From positions 156,701 to 220,700 of the forward strand of contig LLEY01000103.1 in NCBI GenBank assembly GCA_001414485.1: DNA of 64,000 bases, given 5' to 3'. The stretch is from Calycina herbarum (lineage: Eukaryota > Ascomycota > Leotiomycetes > Helotiales > Pezizellaceae). The notes beneath the pieces were generated by a model that had not been told where the DNA came from, did no database searches, and was given only the letters and a program-made list of their open reading frames with translations. The stretch's first letter is position 1. Each line of letters opens with the position of its first letter. The position numbers and the translations under genes were made by a program. Shown here piece by piece: positions 1-12,501 of this stretch.

Positions 1-819
1 TTGAAGTGTTCTTATTTTGTTCATGCCCTGGCAGCCACGTCTCCCACTTTACTACGCGTTAAGTTCCCTCTGATCCCTCTGGGTTATTGTCGGGACTCAT
101 TTCAGGATTCCCTTTCCACTTTTGGAAAGACGAATGCCAGCTGGGTTTCATGCCAGTCTCCCCCCATGACCCAATGCATCTGGTCATCTCATCGATATAA
201 TACGCTGGCTACCTTTCCTTGACACATTCCTGAACGTTCAACGAACGGCGGGTATTTATCACCAACGGCTCTTAGGAGGGGTCCTTGGAGGGGTTCGTGA
301 CTCGTGATGAAGGACATGGCGGTTGCAGCTCCATAGAAGCATTGAATGGAAGCATTTCAAGACCCCTTAATCACCATGATACACGGGCAGCGGTGAGATG
401 CGTTCCCCTCCACCTGTCGTTTTGCAGTGAGTCGTGTCCTACCATCGGACTTTGCGATAAGAGTCCACAGAGTCCACCGTTCTCGGACCGTGAATCAGGC
501 ATAGCCCTACACACCTATTTCTTTGTGTCTTGCGATTTTGCCATTTTATCCTGTTCCTCCCCCTCATTCTTTGCAACTATTTCCTCCCAAACTTTTCCCG
601 CTTCATTCGTCTTCCCAACTCCAAATTTGACTCTTATCGCTTCATCTGAAGGTTCAGTAAGTTCAAAACGGTCGTCTCCTGCAGAAGCGCCACCATCCGA
701 ACCATATCCCTTAGCGAGGCATGTGGGAGCGGAATCGCAATAAGCCCTTGAAGTACCTACTGATTGTATAACCAGATCTCTACCTTTTCACCTTCACAAA
801 TCACTACAAATCCAACGAA
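1..819. other. Intergenic, upstream of the dehydrogenase gene
   Basis: No gene could be supported here. Open frames exist on the plus strand (for example 285-743), but they have no recognisable domain, no family-like composition and no convincing splice signals. The last 60 bases before position 820 are C/T/A-rich like a fungal 5' leader. The upstream end of the window may cut through the 3' region of another transcript, but nothing shows it. Confidence 0.5.
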
Positions 820-2081
820 ATGGCCGATACTTCTCGCAGTTCGAGCGGAGGGATTCACACCATCAACAGTCTGGCTATGGGAAGACTGCATGGCAAGAAC
901 GCTATAGTCACGGGAGCTGCTGGGTAAGTGACTCACCTTCGATTATTTCTATAATGATTAGTTTCATATTTGTACTTGTACCTGAAGATGTTGAATTTAC
1001 ACGGTAAGCCTCAAGCGACGGCTTAGCCAAAAGAATGCCTGATTCAAATGCATTGATGTGCTCACGTGACCAATATCAACTTGCTCAGGTTCTGGTTACA
1101 ACCTTTTGCTTGTTGAAAGAATTGACGAGACTCATCGTCTCGTGGCATCCCAAAGTGGCGTGGAAGAAGATTCATCAATATCGTATGCTGATTATTTGGT
1201 CAACAGTGGTATCGGTCTTGAGACCTGTATTCTGTTTGCCAGAGAAGGCGCCAATGTTCTTATGGCAGACATTTCCGCTCCAGCACTCGAGAAAGCTTCA
1301 GCCAAACTTCAGCAACTTGTTCCTTCCGCTCACAAGGTCGAGACTAAAGTCAGTTTTTTCAATGGATACTTCTTAAAATTTCGCTAATAAACTCCAGGTA
1401 TGCGATGTCTCAAAGGAAACAGAAATCGAGGCTTTAGTTGGCCATCTTGATTCCTGGGGTGGTGTAGACATTATGTTCAACAATGCTGGAATAATGCACT
1501 CCGATGATGCCGATGCCGTTAGTACTCCAGAAAAGATTTGGGATCTCACTCAAGCCATCAACGTCAAGGGTGTTTGGTTTGGTTCCAAACACGCTATTCT
1601 CTCCTTGAGAAAGCACAAGAAGACCAAGGGTTCCATCATCAACACCGCATCTGTAGTCGCCTTGGTTGGTTCTGCAACTCCTCAACTTGCTTACACCGCA
1701 AGCAAAGGTGCTGTCCTTGCCATGACCCGAGAACTTGCAATCGTTCATGCCAGAGAAGGATATCGCTTCAACGCCCTCTGCCCAGCACCTCTCAACACCC
1801 CTCTTCTTCAAGACTGGCTCGGAGATGATAAGCCAAAGAGACTCAGACGAGAAATCCATTTCCCAACTGGAAGATTTGGAGAAGCCATTGAACAAGCCAA
1901 CGCTGTGTTGTTCTTGGCAAGTGACGAGTCCAGCTTCATCAATGGTCAAGATTTCGTTGTCGATGGTGGTATGACAAAAGCATATGTCACCCCTGAGGGA
2001 CCACCACTTGAGGCACCTAAGAACAACGCTTTGCTTTCTCAACAGGTTGATGCCATTCGAGGTACTGGAATTTCCCCATAA
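820..2081 (+). CDS. Short-chain dehydrogenase/reductase (SDR), 3 exons
   Basis: Exons 820-923, 1207-1349 and 1398-2081 join in frame to about 309 residues. This is a classical SDR: the NAD(P)-binding glycine motif TGAAGGIGLE is created exactly by splicing exon 1 to exon 2. NNAG follows in exon 3, then the catalytic Ser of the SVVALVGSA segment and the YxxxK pair in AYTASKGA. The end has the usual SS-FINGQDFVVDGG segment. Substrate cannot be told from sequence; closest in style to fungal 3-oxoacyl-reductase/alcohol-dehydrogenase-like SDRs, probably cytosolic or peroxisomal. Intron 1 (283 bases) is long for this window and might hide a further small exon. The start at 820 gives an N-terminal tail of about 25 residues before the Rossmann fold. 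A fatty-acid activating gene lies 0.8 kb downstream on the same strand, so a joint lipid role is possible but unproven. Confidence 0.88.
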
Positions 2082-2863
2082 TAATTCGAACTGATTCGCT
2101 TGTTTTCCGTGGATTTACAGCGATATAGCGTTTTTTTGCTTGAAGGGTTTATGGGCGGTGATTTTTTCATGGTTTAGGTGACTTTTATTCCCCTTTATAG
2201 TCTGGAAATTCGGAAGGGATGATATTGGCGTCTAAGTGGATGAATAGATAGTTCTGATTTCTGATTCTGGGTTACGAAACTTTCTCATCTGGATTTTCCC
2301 GGTGAGACCTCACAATCTGGCCCTTGATGAAACCAGAAAGACAAACTACAACCCAAGAGGTGAATCAAACCTCGTCCTGATTCACTACCAGTACTTAATC
2401 AGTCGTTGATTATGGTACAAAGCTCTCACACTCCAACCCTCATTCTCCAACCTACGTTGTCTTTGGCCATTCTCAAGAAACCAATTATCGGTAACCGACC
2501 GTATACGCTGACCCGATCCTCCTCACCCTTTTCTTCCTCCTCTTGGGAGCTTCCTCTTTCTTCCTCTTCCTCTTCGCCTTTTAATTCAAATTGTCATCTA
2601 GGACCAGTCAAAGAGGATTACGCATAAAAAAGACAGCCAACGGATAGCGAATCATAAGAGTGCGGGGTGATTGATATCCGGGGAAGGTGGGTAATGTGAT
2701 TGTGCCTCGGCGATTTTCAGTGGAAAGCGGTCTGGGAAATAAATGCCGAGAAATAGAGAGTGCTTTACTCTTGTTGTCTTGCTCTTGAGTTGATATCAGA
2801 GGAAGTTCCGAATATTCAGGATTTGTTCCTGGATAGTTTTGCGTTTGAAAAGAGAGTTTAAAT
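2082..2863. other. Intergenic between SDR and FATP genes
   Basis: No gene seen. It should hold the SDR 3' end and the promoter of the acyl-CoA synthetase gene. A TTCCTCCTC-rich pyrimidine stretch lies at about 2516-2575. Small open frames on both strands lack domain features. Confidence 0.5.
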
Positions 2864-5158
2864 ATGGCGCTTAGTAAGTTCTGCTGTGCTTGGGGAACGG
2901 ACCTCAAGCTTGCTTCCCCCGCATTTATTTTGGGTTTCACGACCACTTTTTGTATCACTGAAGACGGAATAATTGTCCACAAACTTCTTTCTCAGTTTTG
3001 TTTTCGAAATAGCAGTGGCTAATATGGCAACTATGAATAGTTACAGCCGCTGCAGTGGCAGGAACCGCGGCCGCGGGGATGTACCTCGACGGGAAATATC
3101 ACCTACGGAAGGACATCAGAGCAATAAGGATGCAAAGAGCAGTTGAGTCGATGTACAAAGAAGCAGGTTGGTTACCATCCTTTTGCACGAGGAAGAATTA
3201 CCAAAGTGCCGAAACTTTGTTACATTGATCTACCACTAACGGCCTTCTGAAATAGTCAAAAAGAATCGACAATCCCTCTACTACTTCTTCGAAGAAATCG
3301 TTCAAACAAACCCAAACCACCAAGCCATTTGGTCCCGCACAGGATGCTACACGACGGCCGAAACATATCAACGTGCCAATCAATATGCGCATTTCTTCCT
3401 GTCCCAAGGCGTCAAGCCCAAAGACTACGTTGCCTTCTACCTCACCAATTCCCCGGACTTTTTGTTTGCTTGGTTGGGATTATGGGCAATCGGTGCTGCT
3501 CCAGCGATGATCAACCACAATCTTGCTGGGAAAGCATTGATACATTGTTTAAAAACGAGTGGCGCAAGTTTATTATTCGTGGACGAGGATGAGGGGTTAC
3601 GGCGTAAAATCGAGGATTCCCGGGAGCCAATTGAAGGGGAATTGGGGATGAAGATTGTGATTTGCGAAGAAACAGTATTGAGTGAGATAAGGAGTTTGAG
3701 TACGGACAGACTTGATGATGCATACAGAGAAGGTCTTAAGGGAGATTGGCCAATGGCAATGTTCTATACGAGTGGAACAACAGGACTGCCAAAAGGAGTT
3801 GCTTTCACTTCGGCGCGGCATTTTGCGAATGGAGCTGCAGTAAGTCCCATTCCACTCACTTTTCGAAATCAATGAGCTAACCTTTTACCAGTATAGAGCG
3901 GGGTACACCATGTATACGCCTGAGGATCGATGGTATGATTGCATGCCCCTCTACCATGGGACTGGAGGGGTGACAGCAATTGGGATGATCATGAACGGAG
4001 TTACCATATGCGTGGGAAAGAAATTCAGTGCCTCTCGATTTTGGAAAGATATTCACGATTCCAAGGCAACCTTCTTCGTCTATGTGGGAGAAACTGCTAG
4101 GTACCTCTTGGCAGCTCCACCATCACCTCTTGACAAAGGTCACAACCTTCGCTGCATGTATGGAAACGGTCTACGTCCAGATGTTTGGATAAAATTCCGT
4201 GAACGGTTCGAAGTCGCCGAAGTCGCCGAGTTTTTCAATTCCTCTGAAGGTGTTTTTGGATTACTCAATTATGCTAGAGGGGATTATTTTGCGGCTTGTG
4301 TTGGTCATCATGGTGCTATTATCAGAAGAATTTTCAACAACATTTTTGTACCTGTAGCAATCGACGAAGCGACAGGCGCCATTGCTAGGAATCCAAAAAC
4401 TGGATTTGCTTACAGACAACCATATGAGAAGGGAGGAGAAATCATTGTCCAAGTACCAAATCCTTCGGCTTTTGCAGGCTAGTAAGTAACATCTACAACA
4501 TTCCCTTTGTCTTTAGATATCTAAACATCGGCAAACAGCCACAAAAACCCAGAAGCCACAGCCAAGAAATTCGAGCATTCAGTCTTCAAGAAAGGAGATT
4601 TATGGTACAGGTCTGGCGATGCCCTAAGACGAACAGACGATGGTAGATGGTTCTTCTTGGATCGTTTAGGTGACACTTTCAGATGGAAAGGCGAAAATGT
4701 CAGCACCGCAGAAGTTGCAGAAGTACTCGGGAATTACCCAGGTGTTGTAGAGGCAAATGTTTACGGAGTACAACTTCCTAACCACGATGGGAGAGCTGGC
4801 TGCGCGGCTCTCTATCTCGACCCTTCTAAAAGAGCGACTTTTGATTTCGCAGATCTCTTGAGGTAAATCTTCTCCTCCATTTTAATTCCCTTTCAATGCG
4901 CTTACTCAAAACAGACATTCACGAACCCATCTTCCTAAATACGCTGTACCGCTCTTCCTCCGACTTGTGAGCCAAATGACACCGATACATAATAATAAAC
5001 AGAATAAAGTCCCACTTCGAAATGAGGGTGTGGATATTGAGAAAATCAAAGCAGAAGACCGCCTCCTTTGGGTTGATGGAAATGGTTCCGGAAATACATA
5101 CGTTGATTTTCACACAAACCAATGGGAAGACTTGAAGTTAGGGAGAGCAAGGCTTTGA
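2864..5158 (+). CDS. FATP-type very-long-chain acyl-CoA synthetase / fatty acid transporter
   Basis: Six exons (2864-2873, 3041-3166, 3256-3839, 3892-4481, 4539-4862, 4915-5158) give 625 residues, the normal length for Fat1/FATP proteins. The N-terminus has a short hydrophobic Ala-rich stretch followed by MYLDGKYH, typical of the family's membrane segment. The AMP-binding signature [11 protein letters not shown] ends exon 3, and the VLACS/FATP motif begins YRSGD and runs through [14 protein letters not shown] (exon 5). The enzyme activates very-long-chain fatty acids to CoA thioesters and couples this to uptake, on plasma membrane, lipid droplet or ER/peroxisome membranes. The first exon encodes only three full codons and is the least certain part; it was chosen because ATG, a GTAAGT donor and phase all fit. 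No damage is seen in any domain. Confidence 0.92.
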
Positions 5159-5878
5159 CAGAATTCTCGAGATTGCATTGGTGAGAGCTAGAGGTACATA
5201 TCAAGGAGCTATGGGGGGGAAATACATAACGGGCTATATTTGGGCCGCATGACTTTTAGCAATTGTTTCTGCCTGCATTTACCAGCATGTCCAACGTCGG
5301 ATCTACGAATAGAAAGTCTTGTGGCGCATCAAATGAAATGCTTGGATGGCCAAGGAATTTTGCGTCCCAGCCTCAGTGCTTTTTCCGCCGAAGGAGTGCA
5401 TGAGCGAGACGCTTTGAATAAAATTGCCGAATGGGGGTAACATGGAGTACAGAACTCCAATGAGTATCGTGGGTACTTTCCGTCGTTTGGATTCCGCGAG
5501 AAAGCTCATGATTGGGAATGGCTTCATCATGCAGGCTGGGCAGATTGCCCGAGTCGCCTAGCGAAGAGAGTCTGCCTTTTGGGTTTCTATCTCATTTTGT
5601 TTTTGTTTTGTTTTTCACTGTTCCAGTCCCTAACAGTCTCGGTACTACTAGTGGCGTATTTCACAGGGGTTTTAATGGAAAGAGAGTTCAGCCCTGTTGC
5701 ACCTCCCTCCTTCCCCTTCAGACGGTTGGAGTCGGGTCATTTTTCAGCTGCTTTTCCAGTATTTTTCAAATTCGGAGGGGGGAAATAGTCTCGGCTTGCA
5801 AATTCCAAGCTCTCATTTTGATCTACCCTTCTTTCAATATTTCCACTCGTTTTGTTTATTCCACCTCTTTTTGACATA
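5159..5878. other. Intergenic, promoter of the CFEM-like gene
   Basis: No gene found. The last 200 bases are pyrimidine-rich (TTTCAATATTTCCAC... style), as expected for a strong fungal leader immediately before the ATG at 5879. The open frame covering 5512-5874 is a composition effect. Confidence 0.45.
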
Positions 5879-7674
5879 ATGAAGCTTTTGATACTTGTTT
5901 ATATCCTCCAGTTCTCGGCCGTCGTCATTGCGGCCTCTGGACCCGTATACATCACTGAAATTCCAGCGTTCGCTACTCTCGCTCCATGCGCTGCCTCAGG
6001 AGTTTCTTACGCAGTCCAAGGTCTGACTGGAAGTCGATGTCCTACTGATCCAGCGCAACTTCAATCATGCGCTTGTACGAAAGATTCGAATTTTGCCGCT
6101 GTTGGATCTTCGATCGGGAAAGAGGTTTTGAGTTATTGCACCTCGACGGCCTCGGATGACGTTACCTCTGCAGCATCGGTATTCAGTGCTTATTGCAATC
6201 AAGGAAGTTCGGCGGCTCCTACTGCGGCTCCTACGACGAAAGCCAATGGAGGGGTTTCGCAATTCGTCACTGATTTACTGGCTTTTACGAATCTTGCTCC
6301 TTGTGCTGGATCTGCGATATCGTATGCGGTTGCATCTCTCACTTATAAGGATTGTCCGTCTGAGGCGGCGGGATTACAAAGTTGCGCCTGTACTAAGAAT
6401 CAGAATTCCGCCAAGATCACTGCTGCTCTCAATAGTCAAGTGGGATCTTATTGTGGTTCAACACGTTCTGAAGACAAGACATCTGCGCAGGCTTTCTTTG
6501 CTGCGTATTGTGGGTTAGGTGGTGGAACTGCATCTGCTGCTTTCCCAACTCCTTCATATCTTCCTGGAGTGGTATCTTATTATATCACTGATTTGCCACA
6601 ATATGGATCTTTGGCCCCGTGTGCCGCTTCAGCTGTGAGTTATGAGATGAATTCAATGACTGGGAGTCTTTGTCCGCCTTCGCCTATGGCATTTGTCTCT
6701 TGTGTTTGTGTCAAGGATAATAACTCGGCGGGCATGACGGCTGCTCTGAATAGCGAGGTGAAATCCAGTTGTGGGGTTACGGCTTCGGCGGATATGTCGA
6801 GTGCGTTGGGGGTTTTTGATTTTTATTGTAGTGCTGGGAAGGGACTTGTTACTCCTCAGGGGATTACTGCTTCTGGTATGTTTCTACTTCTCCAAACATC
6901 AACTTCCATCACTGATGATGAACAGTCGCGCCCACAGCAGCAAACGGCGATAACAAACCAGCAACAGGAACGGGAACGTCTGGAGGGGCAAAATCAACAT
7001 CCAATTCCAACACCTCCACCTCTCCATCCGCAATCGCCAAGAAAGCTATCCCCATAGCAGCAATAATCGGTGGGGCAGTCGGACTAGTAGCTCTCATCGT
7101 CGCGGGTCTCCTAGCCCTCTTCTGCTACCGCAAGAACCGAACGAGGAAATCACCTCCATCCCAAGCGAATACCAACAACAACAACGATTTCAACAAAGCC
7201 GAACTTCCCAACAACGAAAGAACAAGTATGTCACCCGTCCTCTCAAAGCCCTCACCAATGGGTATAGACCACCGTCCCGTCTCGCCCTTAGAAGAAAAAC
7301 CATACGATCACAACAACAACCCACCACCAAGTCCTTACAGAGCTGAACTCCAACACACCGGTCCTATAAGAGCCGAAATGCCCACACCGCCTCCACAAGC
7401 CCAGCAAGGCCCAGGAGGGAATTTCCCGTTACAGGAGTTACCCCCTAATCAGCAATATGGGTATCAACCCGTAAATCGATATCCCAGCCCGAATCCTCAG
7501 CAAAGTCCAAGTCCGCATTTACATCCACAGCAGAGTCCGAATCTGAACCAGGGGACTTATTATGAGGTTTCTGGGCAACATACGTACCCTCAATCACAAC
7601 CTTTTCCGCAGGCGGGACAGGGGGTGAATCATGGGGTTTATGAGATGGGTGATGGGAGAGGGACGAGGTTTTAG
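5879..7674 (+). CDS. Triple CFEM-like repeat surface protein with one membrane span
   Basis: Exons 5879-6875 and 6926-7674 (50-base intron) encode 581 residues. A signal peptide (about residues 1-18) is followed by three repeats at about 20-105, 118-205 and 215-305. Each repeat has a LAPCA segment, an SxCP or DCP cysteine, an SCxC pair and two later cysteines ending in a YC. This is the CFEM layout (LAPC...C...C-x-C...C...C), but six cysteines are visible per repeat rather than the usual eight. A Ser/Thr-rich stalk leads to one membrane span (about 380-402, ending in the CYRK stop-transfer). The cytoplasmic tail is long, Pro/Gln/Asn-rich and disordered. Probably a plasma-membrane or wall-associated receptor or adhesin-like protein. 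A haem or iron role, as for some CFEM proteins, cannot be assumed with the missing cysteines. The gene is convergent with the GH3 gene. Confidence 0.88.
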
Positions 7675-8147
7675 ACTGGTGTATGTGGGAGGGCGGAGGA
7701 GGCTGGAGGATGGGCGGTAATGTGTGAAGCCTGTGTAAATTAATGTTTATGATGATTTGGTTTTGACTTTGGTTTTTGGACGAGGCAAAACTTGGGAGTT
7801 CAGAATGTGTTTATAAAAACTGGGGCACCGAAGACGAGATTGTATCCAGGAATGACAAGGGAAGGAAGTGGAGTTCGGGAGCATTTCATGTAGAGACTTG
7901 CAACTTGAAAGAATCCAATTAGCAAAGCTTCAGTGTGCCTCAAGACTTAGGGAATTCAAGGAAGCTAAGCGACGCTAAGATGGCGCATCATTTATTCTAG
8001 ATTTGTTCTAGTCGTGCCTATCAAATATTTTGAGTCCTTGTACATGTAAGTGTCTGTATGTATGATGATCCCATTCTGATTTACCGATCTAAACTCCAAA
8101 CTCCATCCATGAATTAATTCCCTTACCCTTCCCCTTCCATTTACCCC
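7675..8147. other. 3' intergenic space between convergent genes
   Basis: This 473-base gap separates the stop codons of the CFEM-like gene (plus) and the GH3 gene (minus). No open frame of interest; presumably both 3' UTRs lie here. Confidence 0.5.
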
Positions 8148-11143
8148 CTAATACCAACCAGTCAACCTAAGATCCCTTGAACTAGCTCCAACCCGAACCG
8201 TAATTTTTCCCTCAGTAGGCATAACCCAATTCTGCTGCACAACATCCCAATAGCTCAAATCTCTCCTCGTCAAGTTGAAATTTACTGCTTGTGTCTCATT
8301 CGGTTTGAGATATATCTTTTCGAATCCCCGGAGGACCCGGACTGGGAAGTCGACTTTGGCGGCTTCGCCTCCTACGTCGGAGAAGGAGAGGTAGAGCTGG
8401 GCCACTTCTTTTCCTCCTATTAGACCTGTGTTTGTGAGGTCGACGGAGACGGATGCGTATGTATTCCAAAGATCTAAAATTTGTTAGTTAAAGATTGCAT
8501 AATTGGTGGTGCGGGAATCTTACCTGGATTACCGCCTTCGTCTCCTCCAGCCTGCGAAGGAGCTTGTTCGATGTCATAACCTTCGGGGTATGGATAACTT
8601 CCTATTCCTTCCTCGATTTCCGAAAGTTTATCAAGGTAGGGATAAATGAATTTCTGCAGTTTGCGAAAGTTCGCAGGCCAAAGGGCTTCGCTGACGTCGG
8701 GGACCTTGTCATCAAATTTAGGTGGAGAGATACCGCTTGGTCGAGGGGCAGGCAGCGGTGACTTCTTCAATATCGGAGTGACCACAAGGTTTGCAAACTC
8801 GAAAGTAGTGTAAGACAAACCAAATCCGAATTCGTATGTCGGCTCGACACCAAACTTGTCAAAATGGCGGTAATCAATGTATAATCCTTCTTTGAAATCC
8901 TGTTGTGGAACGATTCCATTGGGGTAATACATGATCTTGGCTCCAGGTCCGTAATCTTCGGGTGATTTACCGACTGTATAAGGGAGCTTGCCGCTTGGAT
9001 TGGTGTTTCCGATGATTATGTTGGCAATAGCGTTGCCGCTTTCTTGACCAGGTAGATTGGCCATGATCACAGCTTTGACACCTGGGAGGTTTACCCATTT
9101 ATCCACAACAACTGGTCCAACTGAGTGAACAACAACTACCGTACTTCCCTTTCCACCACCGCACCCAGCAGAAACGTCCTTGATAAGGATATCGCCCCCT
9201 TTCTGCAAATTCAAATCATTTCGATCGCCATTGACGCCGTCATGAGCGATATAGCCCTCTCCAGCATCGGAATTGACGAAAACAACACAGATATCTTGCT
9301 CCTTCAGGATCACAGGCGTTTTCTTCAACGGTGGTGAGTTTGTAGGGAAATACGTGACGTATACAAGCTCCTCGTTGAAAGCTGCTTTGAGAGCTGCTGC
9401 AGGTGTGATGAGATATGGAAACTCCACAGCACCAGAACCCCAACCAGAACCGAGTGTGCCTTGATTGCAACCTCTATCTTTGCATGCATTTGCACCTTGA
9501 CCCTCTCCTGAATCCTCCCCGAAGATACCAATACGCATGTGCACCTCGCGGTTCTCGCTCGATGGCCATCCATCTTTGCTGATGGGTAGAACATTGCCTT
9601 CGTTCTTGACGAGAACTGTGCCTTCCGTGGCCACTTCACGGGCAACGATGGAGTGTGCCTCCTCGCCAGTCCCGCGAACATTGATGTATTGGTTTACCAC
9701 TTTCATGTCCTTGTCATCGGGACTTCCAGGGTTGATCACTCCCATCTCATCATCGGTCCAAGATGAGAAATTTGGTCCTTTGCGGTCGAATTTAGTCTCA
9801 TCATCCTGTCCAAGTTGATACCAAGCAGCGACAATTCTCGTAACCATATCATTGAGTCTGGTCATGGATAAAGATCCATTCAGAACCGATCTGCTCAATT
9901 CAGGGCCCCATAAGGACTTTCCGTCTTGCCATCTCAAACCATCTCCTGGCATGGTCATATCCAAACCAGCTAATGCACTTCCCACACCGGATCTTTGAGC
10001 AAGCCAGTCACTTTGGACAAATCCCTGGAACCCTAACTCATCCTTCAAAATACCATTCAGTAATTTTGAGTTTCCGCACGAGTATGAATTATTCGTCATC
10101 TGGTAACTGCACATAACGCTGGCAACTCCAGCCTTGACCGAATCTTGGAAAGGCCATCCGTACATTTCGTGGAGAGTTCTATCATCGATATTCGAGGACA
10201 TGGCGTTTGGCAAACCCCATTCCCAGCTCTGTCTAAAGTGTTCTTGCTCGTTTCCAATGAAATGTTTGATTGTGGCAATGACACCCTCCTCTTGGATTCC
10301 CTTGATCGTTTGGGCGGCAGCAATGCCTTGCAACACAGGGTCAGTGCCGAAGCCCTCCCAGTTTCTTCCTCCGGCGGGCATTCGTCCCAATGGTCCAACA
10401 CATGGTCCCAGAAGGACATTGATTCCCTTTAGACGTGCTTCTTGACCATGTGCCTTGCCTCTCAGATACATCAACTCCTTATTCCAGGTTGCCCCAACAG
10501 TAATTCCAGCTGGAAATGCCGTAGCATTATCTGCGAATCTCAATCCGAGAGGTCCATCTTGTAATGCCAATCCGGGGAATCCAACATTATTCGCAGGCCC
10601 AGTGTTTCCTACTGCCAGTCCCATCTGCCATCCAGTTCCAGTTGTGATATTCACCTTTTCTGCCAGCGTCATCTTCTTCACCATTTCCGCGGCCTTTCTG
10701 TAACTTTCACTCCATTGTTTGACGGTTCCTCCCTGAGGTGTTGGATACCACGGTGGTGATTGCCCATCCATAGGCTTTTGCTTGTATAAAAAGAACCCTC
10801 CACCAGCGAGTATTGACCAGAAGACAATACAAACCGAGAGTAGAATCAATAGACATTTCGATCGACGATTGAAGGTCATCCGCAGAGACCGGAGTGCATT
10901 GGCTGATCGGTATGCAGTATCTGCAGGATGTGAACGATCATCATCCAGCTCTCGGTCCAGGTATTCGGTGGCATCGAGATCGGATTCGCTATCGGAATTG
11001 TAGGCATTCTCAAGTGATTTTCGTGAAGGTTTGCTGTCGTCTCGACCGTAGTTTCGCAGTAGTCCTTCTCGACTCTCTCCTACCTCTTTCTCACGATCCA
11101 TCGTGATTTGATGGTCGAGGTAAGCCTCTTTTGCTCGGTCCAT
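8148..11143 (-). CDS. Membrane-anchored GH3 beta-glucosidase (bglE-like)
   Basis: Two exons on the minus strand (11143-8524 and 8473-8148; intron donor GTAAGA) give 981 residues. A charged cytoplasmic N-terminus of about 97 residues precedes a single hydrophobic segment (about 98-120) with no cleavage-like site, so the protein is predicted as type II membrane-bound. The GH3 N-domain follows, with LQDGPLG, RNWEGFG, the KHFIGNEQEH substrate-binding segment and the nucleophile Asp of FVQSDW (about residue 379). A GH3 C-domain and a fibronectin-III-like domain lie at the end; the last domain is completed only after splicing. Length and layout match the fungal beta-glucosidase E group, which hydrolyses terminal beta-glucosides at the cell surface. 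Potential N-glycosylation sites are frequent. No active-site loss is seen. The start at 11143 is the first ATG in frame. Confidence 0.93.
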
Positions 11144-12501
11144 GGTGAGCTTCGTATGTGCTGGGGTAAATATGGGGTTGTATTCAGATATGTCCTCCTA
11201 AAGGTAGAAACAGGAGGAGAAAAGCATTAGAATCAAGAAATAGGAAACGAAAACCGGTTCTCTTCAAATGCTCGATCTGTCGGCAAGCTGCATGAATAAG
11301 TTGTTGTCATGACGAAAGTTAGACAACAGACACCATTTTCGTTGGCAGTGTTCAGCCAAGACCTGGAGCTTCAACGCCGCAATTGATTGGGGACGCGACT
11401 GTTTCAACCCCTGGTGGGATTTGCCCCCGATTTGCCTCACATCGTCAACTTCGGCCTTTTTAGGGTCCAGAAGTTCTCAATTCGCGTGCTGATGTTCAGA
11501 GTGAGAGTTCGGCACACTTCTTGGCTCTGATTCAATCAAGCATTCTGAGGTCTGGGCGGTGTGAGTACCCCAACTCGCCCCCCTTATTCTCCACGTTCAG
11601 ATTGTGGGTCTGAAGTCTTGAGAAGGGGTCCGCTCTTTCTTTTGACTTTGCATGTGCTTTGATATTAATTTTGGTGTCGTGTCTTTTTGCGTTGCTTTTT
11701 GCAATCGAGGAGATTGCCCTCTCTCGAGCCTCTGCCGTGAAAGATGGTTGTCTCGAGTTGAGAATTTCAGGTGAAATTCTGGGTCGTGGTTTTTCCCCGG
11801 ATCTCTCTTTAAATTTGAAGCTTTGATCCGATAGACTTGGCTTTCTTCGGAAGTCAGGGGTTTTCTCCCATAGCCCCCCATCGTAAAGGAATGAGATCTT
11901 TAAGAGTGTAAGGGCCTCTGTCATCGTTCTACGTATATTCAAGTAACACGATATGTTTCTAAAAAGGCTTGAACCAGTTTTGCGAACGATTAAGAAGAAT
12001 TGAGGCTCGTTACTCTCGAATATTCTTAGGGTCTTAATACAATGAATTTAAATATTCAAGGGCTTCTAGCATAATACCTTTAGCAGGAAACTCTTCCTGT
12101 TTTTGGATCTGGGTAAGAAGGACTTATAGGTGATGTAAATGAATATTGCGAGAACCTAGAATAGCACTGAATGCTTCTATACTTACCATCAGACAAGTGG
12201 ATTTTATAAGTTTAAGATTTCATATAGCATACTAATGAGGACACTGCTTCGTTGACTTTGAGTACAATGATTCCTCGAGTCGAGTTTTGAGTAGTAGAGC
12301 TCAGCTCACTCCAAACATTTCAAGCTGAAACCCGAATTTCAAATTCCGACCCAGTCCAGAAAGCCTCCCATAGCATATATACGATTGTCATTTCATGCAC
12401 ACAAGAAGATCAATCGCTTTAGAGAACCCTCGACAAGGCTCCCAACTTTTCAACTGCCCACCTGCCTCATCGCCTACTAACAAACCAAACCACCCAAACT
12501 T
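11144..12501. other. Intergenic upstream of the GH3 gene
   Basis: No gene could be supported. The half nearest 11143 is the GH3 promoter and leader, and the half nearest 12501 holds the 3' end of the small secreted protein gene. Overlapping minus-strand open frames at 11532-11942 have no domain or splice evidence. Confidence 0.45.

Noticed and set aside
285..743. 152-codon open frame at the left end
   Set aside because: No domain, no hydrophobic or family-like pattern, and no splice evidence; typical of chance frames in promoter DNA.
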